Shown piece by piece: positions 9,351 to 16,250 of a DNA stretch of 64,000 bases (the stretch's first letter is position 1; the number at the start of each line of letters is the position of its first letter). A program made the position numbers and the translations under genes. Source of the stretch: Anaerolineales bacterium UBA6055 (GTDB lineage Bacteria > Chloroflexota > Anaerolineae > Aggregatilineales > Phototrophicaceae); NCBI GenBank assembly GCA_002428985.1, contig DIYL01000015.1, positions 248,001-312,000 of the forward strand. The letters run 5' to 3'. The notes beneath the pieces are model-generated. The model was given only the letters and a program-made list of their open reading frames with translations, was not told the DNA's origin and did not search any database.

Positions 9351-10544
9351 TTATTCTTTAGGGACCATACGCTCTAGCTTTGCGATAATCCCGAGCATAA
9401 TTTCATCTGCGCCACCACCGATGCTTGTCAATCTTGCATCACGGAAGTATCGTGAGATAGGTGTTTCTTCCATATAACCCATACCGCCATAAAATTGTAG
9501 ACAGGTATCGGCTACTTGTCGCATCAATCGACCCACCTTTAACTTACACATTGATGCAATCCGAGTAACTTCGGGTGATGTAGGGTCTTCTTCAACTAGC
9601 GCAGCACAATAATAATTTAGCTGTTTTTGCGCTTCAATTTCGGTGAGTAATTCAGCTAATTTAAAATGAATCCACTGGTTTGCGATAAGCGGCTTACCAA
9701 AAGCTTTGCGTTCTTGTGTATAACGGATCGTATCACGCACAGCTTTTTCTGCGCCAGCTGTCCCACCAATGGCACCCACAAGGCGTTCAATCTGGAACTG
9801 TTGCATCTGTAAATAGAATCCCATGCCTTCTTCACCAATTCGGTTCTCAACAGGCACACGCATATCTTCGAATGTCAACACAGCCGTATCACTCGAATGA
9901 TTACCCAACTTTTTTAGACTTTTGCTAATGATGAACCCGTCAGTATCAGTAGGCACTACAATTAGCGACATACCCTTATAGTCATTACCATCAGACGTCC
10001 GCGCCAACAAACATAACCAATCGGCTTGTGTACCATTTGTAATATACATTTTGCTACCGTTAATGACGTAGTGATCACCATCACGGACAGCACGTGTCTG
10101 AATACCCGCCACATCTGATCCAGCATCGGGTTCGGTCACGGCGACGGCAGACACCATTTCACCGCGAATTGCCGGAGCAAGATATTTTTCTTTGAGATCA
10201 TGTGAACCATGCGCAGCTAAAGCCGGAGTAGCCATATCCGTATGGACAGCAATTGCCATCGGCACACCACCTGCATTCGCCCGACCAATTTCTTCATGTA
10301 AGACAACCGTAAACCAGATGTCGGCGTTCCCACCGCCATAAGCTTCGTCATATTCTAAACCCAATAAACCGAGGTTACCCATTTTTTTGAACAACTCATG
10401 GAGTGGCGCAATACCCGCTTCTTCCCACTCTTCGATGTAGGGATTGATCTCTTTTTCTACAAAGCTACGGACTGTCCGCCGGAATATCTCATGTTCTTCA
10501 GTAAATGGACGATAATAATTGGAAATTTGTGTTGATGTCACCAT
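9351..10544 (-). CDS. Acyl-CoA dehydrogenase (isovaleryl/citronellyl/long-chain type)
   Basis: This 397-aa flavoenzyme has the N-terminal helical domain (to about 125), the beta domain with AVTEPDAGSD at 135-144 and IVINGSK-type strands, and the C-terminal helical domain with RKAFGKPL near 279-286 and QFYGGMGYMEE near 350-360. It would oxidise an acyl-CoA to the 2-enoyl-CoA and pass electrons to ETF. The usual catalytic Glu of the short/medium-chain enzymes (in YEGT) is Gly377 here (IGGGADEI), whereas Glu253 sits in the FQIERLV segment, as in isovaleryl-CoA and long-chain dehydrogenases. That placement supports a branched or long-chain substrate. The ribosome site AGGAG is 8 bases before ATG. 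It follows the methyltransferase gene by 41 bases. Confidence 0.93.
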   Translation of the reverse strand: MVTSTQISNYYRPFTEEHEIFRRTVRSFVEKEINPYIEEWEEAGIAPLHELFKKMGNLGLLGLEYDEAYGGGNADIWFTVVLHEEIGRANAGGVPMAIAVHTDMATPALAAHGSHDLKEKYLAPAIRGEMVSAVAVTEPDAGSDVAGIQTRAVRDGDHYVINGSKMYITNGTQADWLCLLARTSDGNDYKGMSLIVVPTDTDGFIISKSLKKLGNHSSDTAVLTFEDMRVPVENRIGEEGMGFYLQMQQFQIERLVGAIGGTAGAEKAVRDTIRYTQERKAFGKPLIANQWIHFKLAELLTEIEAQKQLNYYCAALVEEDPTSPEVTRIASMCKLKVGRLMRQVADTCLQFYGGMGYMEETPISRYFRDARLTSIGGGADEIMLGIIAKLERMVPKE

Positions 10545-10585
10545 AGAAACTTCTCCTAAAAACAGTATTCAATAAATCTATATTC

Positions 10586-11434
10586 TTATTTCTTCTCAGC
10601 CACGACACTAAACATCATCGGAAATTGTTGAGGTTTTCCCTCCGGCATGACAAAGCGACGGAGGCTAGTCTCACGTAAATCTGGCATTGGGTTGAAGGCA
10701 TTACTATATGGATATTCTTTGAGGTCAGTGAGAGTTAATCCTGCCGATATGAGTGCCATCACAACATCCGCAATGCCCCACTGATATTCAACGCCGGCTT
10801 CTGGATTTTCAAAGTTCTCAACACCTTTTTGGTATTCACCCGTCACAACCGAGCCAGACATGGCAACATAATCCCCAACGCCGGACTCAAATTCCAAATG
10901 ACCACCACCCATGTAATCATAGGTAAACTCCCAGTCATTTTCGAAGACCATCAATGCCGGATGAAACTCAATGAACACAAATCGTCCACCTGATTTGAGT
11001 GCTTTTGCTATACCTTCGCCCCATGTCTTGAGGTCAGATAACCAGACCATCACTCCATAAGAGCAAAATACAACATCATATTGGGTCTCATTTTGCTCAA
11101 ACCAATCATATACGTCTGAACGTATAAACTCAGCTGGAATCTCACTATCCTGTGAGAGTTTCTTTGCAAAATCTATCGCCTCATCGCTAATGTCCACACC
11201 TGTAGCTACAGCACCAAGATGTTTGACAATACTTAGGGTGTCTTGACCACTGTTACATTGTAAATGAAGTAGCGACTTACCCTCGATGTCACCTAGCAAT
11301 TTCACCTCATCATCCCACAGCGTTGTCCCACCCTCGCGGAAAAATTTGGCTTGATCACCTTTATGGCTATTATGTGCTTTGGTGCCTTCGTTCCACGAAA
11401 GGCGGTTAATTTCGTGATGTTTTTTGTTTGCCAT
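10586..11434 (-). CDS. Class I SAM-dependent methyltransferase
   Basis: Protein of 282 aa from the ATG at 11434, preferred because AGAGGA lies just upstream and the stop of the preceding gene ends 1 base before it. It carries motif I as LLHLQCNSGQDTLSI, an acidic post-strand residue in TGVDISDEAIDFAKK, and motif II/III as YDVVFCSYGVMVWLSDLKTW. This is a Rossmann-type methyltransferase of the Methyltransf_25/11 group. The substrate is unknown. Its place inside the carboxylase/dehydrogenase operon is odd, since methylation is not a known step of leucine or terpene breakdown. It may be a passenger that shares the transcript. Confidence 0.85.
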   Translation of the reverse strand: MANKKHHEINRLSWNEGTKAHNSHKGDQAKFFREGGTTLWDDEVKLLGDIEGKSLLHLQCNSGQDTLSIVKHLGAVATGVDISDEAIDFAKKLSQDSEIPAEFIRSDVYDWFEQNETQYDVVFCSYGVMVWLSDLKTWGEGIAKALKSGGRFVFIEFHPALMVFENDWEFTYDYMGGGHLEFESGVGDYVAMSGSVVTGEYQKGVENFENPEAGVEYQWGIADVVMALISAGLTLTDLKEYPYSNAFNPMPDLRETSLRRFVMPEGKPQQFPMMFSVVAEKK

Positions 11435-11435
11435 G

Positions 11436-11831
11436 CTATTCCTCTTTTTTCTTCCGATCAAGACCTTCTATATATTTACGAGTTTCTTCATTCGGTTCGT
11501 AGTTATTGTTTGTTTGTTGAGCTACTTCGATCAGTAGGCTATTGATGACATCAAATTTTTCGCCAGCGATAACAAATCTAATTCGACGATCCTCTAAGAA
11601 AAGTAAAATTAACAACTCTATTGTTGAAAGATTCCATTTCTGGTCACGCTCATACATTCTAAATTTTTCTTTCTTCCAACCAACTTGAGCTTGACTATCA
11701 TGAAATCCCATTTCTTTTAGGATTTCATAACCGTCAATTATGTATGCTATATCATGCCATTCATGATATTCAGAAAACTCTATCATTGACTCAGAAAATT
11801 CTTCAACTGATTTGAGCATTGGAGGCTTCAT
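11436..11831 (-). CDS. Hypothetical protein, 131 aa
   Basis: A soluble, charged protein that I do not recognise with confidence. It has an acidic N-terminus, a Trp-containing middle (WHDIAY, QKWNLSTIELLILLFLEDRRIRFV) and a Lys-rich tail. The pattern of a hydrophobic helix followed by R-x-RFV and then a helix loosely recalls the DUF6508 group, but I cannot confirm this. The gene sits tightly between the carboxylase beta gene (12 bases upstream) and the methyltransferase (1 base), so it is cotranscribed with them. It is real by context and start/stop spacing. No function is proposed. Confidence 0.7.
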   Translation of the reverse strand: MKPPMLKSVEEFSESMIEFSEYHEWHDIAYIIDGYEILKEMGFHDSQAQVGWKKEKFRMYERDQKWNLSTIELLILLFLEDRRIRFVIAGEKFDVINSLLIEVAQQTNNNYEPNEETRKYIEGLDRKKKEE

Positions 11832-11843
11832 ACATACACTCTC

Positions 11844-13451
11844 TCACATCCTAAAGTTACCATACTTCGGTGGCCCTTGACTTACCCAGTCTTGATTGTA
11901 AGACATTGACAAGCCAATGGTCAGAGCCTGACGAGTATGACGTGGATCGATGAGTCCGTCGTCCCAGATTCGTGCTGTGCCAAAGTATGGATCAGACTCT
12001 TCCTCAAATTTGTACTTCACCATAAACTTCATCTGTTCGATTTGTTCCATATCCGGGTCTTGACCTTTGCGCCGTGCTGATGCTTCTTGAATAATGCCAA
12101 GTACACCAGCCGCTTGTTCCGCACCCATAACTGCGGTTCGACTAGTCGTCCATGCAAAGATTAGACGCGGGTCATAAGGGCGACCACACATCGCATAATA
12201 TCCTGCCCCGTATGCCCCACCGACCAAAACCGTGAACTGAGGCACATTACTATTGGCAACAGCGTTTATCATCTGTGAACCATGTTTAATGATGCCACCA
12301 GCCTCAGCTTTCTGCCCAACCATAAATCCGGTGATGTTTTGTAGATAAATCAATGGCGTCCGACTATGATTGCATAGTTGAATGAACTGTGTCGCTTTAT
12401 GGGCACTATCGCTGAATAACACACCATTATTGGCAATAATGCCAACCGGATACCCATTGATATAAGCGTTACCACAAATCAGTGTTTTACCATAATCCGG
12501 TTTAAACTCTAACATCCGCGAGCCATCAACAAGCCGTGCAATGATCTCCAACATATCCAATGGCTTACGAATTGTATCCATAGGTACAATCCCAAGTAAT
12601 TCATCGGGATCATAATATGGGTCTTCAGGAGTTTGTAATCTAGCATCTGTTGTTTTACGCCAATTAATCGTGCCCATGATTTCACGTGCAATCCGAATAG
12701 CATCAGCATCATCTTCACCAATGTAATCTGCCAAACCTGAAATTGATGCATGCATGTCTGCACCACCCAGTGTTTCTTCATCAATTTCTTCACCTGTTGC
12801 CATATAAACCAGTGGCGGTCCGCCTAGAAATGCCATGCCTTTGTTACGGACAAACACTGTATAGTCACTCATTCCGAGAATGTATGCGCCACCTGCTGTC
12901 GAATTACCAAACACAACTGAAATCTGGGGAATACCTGCACCACTTAATCTTGCTTGATTCGCAAAACCACGTCCACCCGGCACAAATATATCCGCTTGGT
13001 GTGGTAAATTTGCACCACCACTTTCTACCAAATTTATCATTGGTAGACGGTTAGTGATTGCTATTTCTTGTGCACGAAGTGATTTGGTCAGCGACATAGG
13101 ATAGGTTGTACCACCCTTAATGGCAGGATTATTAACAACAATCACACACTCGATCCCACTTACAATACCAATACCCGTTATGATTCCAGCACCAGGGGTC
13201 TCATTATTGTACATATCGTAAGCGGCAAGTGTTGATAACTCTAATAATGGAGAATTTGGATCTAATAGCAACTCAAGGCGTTGACGAGCAGGCAATTTAC
13301 CGCGCTCCAACATTCGCTTGTTTCCTCTTTCACCCGCATTACGTACATCAGCCTGACGCTGTTGCAGCTGCTTAACAAGTTCTAAATTATGTGTGTAATA
13401 GTCATGAAAATTATCATTTTTTGTATGAATCTGCGATTGCAGTCTTTGCAT
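11844..13451 (-). CDS. Acyl-CoA carboxylase beta subunit (carboxyltransferase; methylcrotonyl/geranyl-CoA type)
   Basis: This 535-aa carboxyltransferase has the N-terminal half with LPARQRLELLLDPNSPLLELS near residue 55, PGAGIITGIGIVSGIECVIVVNN near 90, and oxyanion-hole glycines in GGANLPHQADIFVPGG and GNSTAGGAYILGMSDY. The C-terminal half carries GYPVGIIANNGVLFSDSAHKATQFI, QNITGFMVGQKAEAGGIIKHG and GGAYGAGYYAMCGRPYDPRLIFAW. These are the MccB-type signatures. It transfers CO2 from carboxybiotin to a 3-methyl-2-enoyl-CoA. It is first in the operon, and its biotin-carrying partner is the last gene. No Shine-Dalgarno is visible before the ATG. Whether methylcrotonyl-CoA or a longer terpenoid acyl-CoA is the substrate cannot be decided here. 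Confidence 0.94.
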   Translation of the reverse strand: MQRLQSQIHTKNDNFHDYYTHNLELVKQLQQRQADVRNAGERGNKRMLERGKLPARQRLELLLDPNSPLLELSTLAAYDMYNNETPGAGIITGIGIVSGIECVIVVNNPAIKGGTTYPMSLTKSLRAQEIAITNRLPMINLVESGGANLPHQADIFVPGGRGFANQARLSGAGIPQISVVFGNSTAGGAYILGMSDYTVFVRNKGMAFLGGPPLVYMATGEEIDEETLGGADMHASISGLADYIGEDDADAIRIAREIMGTINWRKTTDARLQTPEDPYYDPDELLGIVPMDTIRKPLDMLEIIARLVDGSRMLEFKPDYGKTLICGNAYINGYPVGIIANNGVLFSDSAHKATQFIQLCNHSRTPLIYLQNITGFMVGQKAEAGGIIKHGSQMINAVANSNVPQFTVLVGGAYGAGYYAMCGRPYDPRLIFAWTTSRTAVMGAEQAAGVLGIIQEASARRKGQDPDMEQIEQMKFMVKYKFEEESDPYFGTARIWDDGLIDPRHTRQALTIGLSMSYNQDWVSQGPPKYGNFRM

Positions 13452-13472
13452 AAGTCTAAGCCAATTTATTTT

Positions 13473-13504
13473 AATCAGTATTAAATTAATTACTTATACT
13501 GATT
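13473..13504. promoter_or_regulatory. Candidate operator: AATCAGTAT-N14-ATACTGATT inverted repeat
   Basis: A perfect 9-base inverted repeat with arms at 13473-13481 and 13496-13504 and a 14-base AT-rich spacer. The distal arm overlaps the predicted -10 element of the carboxylase operon promoter (13502-13507), and the rest covers the expected start of transcription. That is where a repressor of the catabolic operon would bind. No regulator gene is adjacent, so the cognate protein is unknown. Confidence 0.5.
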
Positions 13505-13530
13505 GTAATAGTTCAACTGTTTACCTGCAA
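13502..13530 (-). promoter_or_regulatory. Predicted sigma-70-type promoter of the acyl-CoA catabolic operon
   Basis: On the minus strand TTGCAG (13525-13530) and TACAAT (13502-13507) are separated by exactly 17 bases. Transcription would start near 13495 and give a leader of about 45 bases before the carboxylase beta ATG. Confidence 0.5.
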
Positions 13531-13561
13531 CTAAATTTGTAGGGATTACACACGACACAAT

Positions 13562-13576
13562 CCCCAATAATTGGGG
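13562..13576. repeat. CCCCAAT/ATTGGGG palindrome in the 13452-13741 gap
   Basis: A perfect 7-base palindrome with one central base, lying between the divergent carboxylase operon and the transporter gene. With only one central base it is more likely a DNA site than a hairpin. Apart from this, the promoter and operator at 13473-13530, and a TATGAT box at 13684-13689 that could serve the transporter gene, I see nothing further in this 290-base gap. Confidence 0.4.
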
Positions 13577-13741
13577 GTTCAGGGGCAAGAGAAAGGATTA
13601 TATTAAAAATAATGGATCATCATACTGCGAGTATTTTCAGACAAATCATCTGACTTTAGATTTCTCTGTCAGCTATTCCGTGTTATGATTATCTAGTTGG
13701 GTTAATATAATTCTAATCTTGTGTTAAGGTTAAAACATCAT

Positions 13742-16207
13742 ATGGTCTTCCGTAGTTACATCAATCCGGACGAAAATCGTGAAGCCAATCGTAAACTCCC
13801 CAAACTTATGGTGGAGGGGCTTTTGTTGGGTGGTAGCGGTCTAGGCGTCCTTGCGCTGATCTTTGAGATTGCTGCTGACGCATTCAGCGTCGCAGCTTAT
13901 CAAACATTGTTGGCAATCCATGGTGCCGAGGGCTACCATGACATTGCAATTCTCGCATTTATTGTTTTATCTGCCATGCTATTTTTGGGTATCGTACCAG
14001 CTTACAAAGCTGGGGCATATTTGCGACCGAATGCGGGGGGTAGCGGTCCACTTGTCGAGGCGATTGGTCCTGATCGTATGCGCTGGCTATCATGGGTCGG
14101 GACAAGTTTATTCTTCCTTGATGCCGTCCTAACCATTATCATCAGCTCCATTTCGGCAGCCGATGTCCTCATGCTATTATTCCCAGAATTCGCGCCGTAT
14201 CGCATTCTAATTGCCGAGATATTTGCCTTCTTTATTATGGCTGTTCTTGTCGCAGTTGGACCTAAACGTGCTGTCCCTCTCTTTTTGATCGGAGGTGGTG
14301 CATTCACTATTTTCACACTCTTTGCCTTGTCACTTGTAGGATATTCTGCGGTTGCAAATCCAGAGTGGGCATTCTTGACAGATGGCATTGTACATCGTCT
14401 TGAAGAAAGTGGTGTTGTCGAGCATGTTGTTCGAGCAACAGGTGATGCGCCAGCCATAGGCACGGTATTATTCTTCCAATTCTTCTTCCGCTCTATGAGT
14501 AGTGCTATGCTTGGGTTCTCGGGTTATGAGGTTATCCCTGCCAGTGGTAAACATGCTGCTCGTCCTAAGTGGAAAGTTATCAATACTGCGCTCACACTTG
14601 CAGCAGTCTTTTTAATTGGTACAGGTGTTTTACAACTGTTGGCAGCAAAATCATGGAATATTCCATCAACAGAAGGTTATAGTACCCTGCTGATTGAATA
14701 CGAAATTGTTGCTGCACAGACCTTCGGACGTGGTGTTAGTCCAGAAGATATTGTTGTTGATGCAGAAGACCGAGCCGAAGCAGAGCTTATCTATGAGCAA
14801 AGGCAGATTGAAGAAGCTGAAGAAGCCCTATTACTAGGCGAAGATGCGCACTCAGATTCAGATGATCATTCTGAGGAAGAAGTCAGCCGAGAAGATGCAA
14901 TAGAATCATTAGCATCAGACCTAGCATTTTCGAATGCCTTAGATAACGCACTGAGGGGAACGAGTGGGCAAGGGATATTATCGTTGGCAGCCCTGTTGCT
15001 CGCAATCATCTTATTGTTGGCACAAGGTGGCGGTTATATTGGCGGTGCAGCAGTTGCAGCCAATGCAGCCACGCTTGGACGCTTACCCAGATTCTTCGCT
15101 GATGATCGCATCGGTATTGCAGTGATATGGGGATTTGCAGCTGTGTTTATCCCATTGATTCGAGAGGTCGTTATCGTAGAAGCCTACTATGCTTTCGGGT
15201 TTGTCAGTGCATTTATGATTACCAGTACAACTGTATTTTTCGTACGCGATGAAGCGCTGTTGGATCGTGGCATAGAGCCGGGTTCATCAGAAGCAAAATC
15301 ACTTAAATTCGCAGGTCTACGTGGCATGATAGCTAGTTACAGTATGGGTATTGTTCTGATAACACAAAAAACCGATGCACTTGGTGCAATTGTTGTTATC
15401 GGCACAATTGTAACACTCTATCAACTGTATTACGCTTACGGTGGCACACGTCGTGACCCTAATAAGACAGCCCCTTATGAACCTGCACCAGCTAAACAAA
15501 GGATATATGAAAGCGGCATCCAACGTGCAAAAGAAGAGGCACGTCAACGCGGTATTGTTGACCGTGTTAATGAACTGATTGAAGAGGGTGCACTCGTCAA
15601 ATTTAACGTTGAACCAGATCGCATCACCAGGTTAGTCACTTATGTCTATAACCTTGAACCAGATGCGTTCGATCAACATGGTGTCGCTGATCATCACGAA
15701 GAAGATCATGTCCATGAGCCGAGCTTTGAATTGGAGGAAACGTATCAAAAATACTACAATTCGGGTGAGGAAATCTACAACAGAATTGAATACTATTCAC
15801 ACTATGGTATCTTCACATTCATTGCCAAATATTATGCAAATTGGATTAATGAAGAACATGGTCGTGACGCATCCGAAGTCCAAAAGTCAATGATTAGCCT
15901 GCTCTTCCCATTGACAGACGATGATATCATCTGGGAGCAGTACCGTGACTATGGTTGGGCAAAACAACCTGAACCAATCTGGCAATTTAGTCGTGAACGG
16001 TATCAATGGGCGAAAGATCAATGGCCTAATCTTAGTGGTCGCTTGACAACCATTTGGACATTGCAAGAGATGGGGTTGATTCCTGATGAAGTTGATATCA
16101 AGACAATCATCTCCATCAACTCACGAAATGATCTACGTGAAATTAAAATTCACACACATGGTCCAGAGGATTACACGGACGAAAATAACAACGATTCAGA
16201 CGAATAA
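13742..16207 (+). CDS. Large APC-superfamily-like transporter with soluble C-terminal domain
   Basis: Protein of 821 aa from the ATG at 13742 (an in-frame GTG at 13721 adds 7 residues; neither has a strong ribosome site). About twelve hydrophobic helices are visible in two blocks, residues 20-320 and about 410-580. The pattern of glycine-rich helices (LLLGGSGLGVLALIFE, SSAMLGFSGYEVIPASGKHA) suggests an APC-type amino acid or cation permease. Between the blocks is a highly acidic insertion of roughly 100 residues rich in Glu/Asp (with HSDSDDHSEEE). After the last helix is a soluble region of about 230 residues with a His/Asp/Glu cluster (DQHGVADHHEEDHVHE) and aromatic repeats. The substrate is unknown. 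The gene stands alone, with a good terminator after it. Confidence 0.7.
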   Translation: MVFRSYINPDENREANRKLPKLMVEGLLLGGSGLGVLALIFEIAADAFSVAAYQTLLAIHGAEGYHDIAILAFIVLSAMLFLGIVPAYKAGAYLRPNAGGSGPLVEAIGPDRMRWLSWVGTSLFFLDAVLTIIISSISAADVLMLLFPEFAPYRILIAEIFAFFIMAVLVAVGPKRAVPLFLIGGGAFTIFTLFALSLVGYSAVANPEWAFLTDGIVHRLEESGVVEHVVRATGDAPAIGTVLFFQFFFRSMSSAMLGFSGYEVIPASGKHAARPKWKVINTALTLAAVFLIGTGVLQLLAAKSWNIPSTEGYSTLLIEYEIVAAQTFGRGVSPEDIVVDAEDRAEAELIYEQRQIEEAEEALLLGEDAHSDSDDHSEEEVSREDAIESLASDLAFSNALDNALRGTSGQGILSLAALLLAIILLLAQGGGYIGGAAVAANAATLGRLPRFFADDRIGIAVIWGFAAVFIPLIREVVIVEAYYAFGFVSAFMITSTTVFFVRDEALLDRGIEPGSSEAKSLKFAGLRGMIASYSMGIVLITQKTDALGAIVVIGTIVTLYQLYYAYGGTRRDPNKTAPYEPAPAKQRIYESGIQRAKEEARQRGIVDRVNELIEEGALVKFNVEPDRITRLVTYVYNLEPDAFDQHGVADHHEEDHVHEPSFELEETYQKYYNSGEEIYNRIEYYSHYGIFTFIAKYYANWINEEHGRDASEVQKSMISLLFPLTDDDIIWEQYRDYGWAKQPEPIWQFSRERYQWAKDQWPNLSGRLTTIWTLQEMGLIPDEVDIKTIISINSRNDLREIKIHTHGPEDYTDENNNDSDE

Positions 16208-16218
16208 AATAATCCCTG

Positions 16219-16249
16219 AAGGTGATAGGCAATAGCTTATCACCTTTTT
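16219..16249 (+). terminator. Rho-independent terminator after the APC-like transporter
   Basis: A 12-base stem (arms 16219-16230 and 16235-16246, one G-U pair) closed by an AATA tetraloop and followed by a T run (16245-16249). It sits in the 43-base gap between convergent genes and could also slow transcription from the minus strand. Confidence 0.85.
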
Positions 16250-16250
16250 A

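Noticed and set aside
13721..13741. GTG start for the APC-like transporter
   Set aside because: No ribosome site precedes it; the ATG at 13742 at least has AAGG upstream. The difference is only 7 residues.
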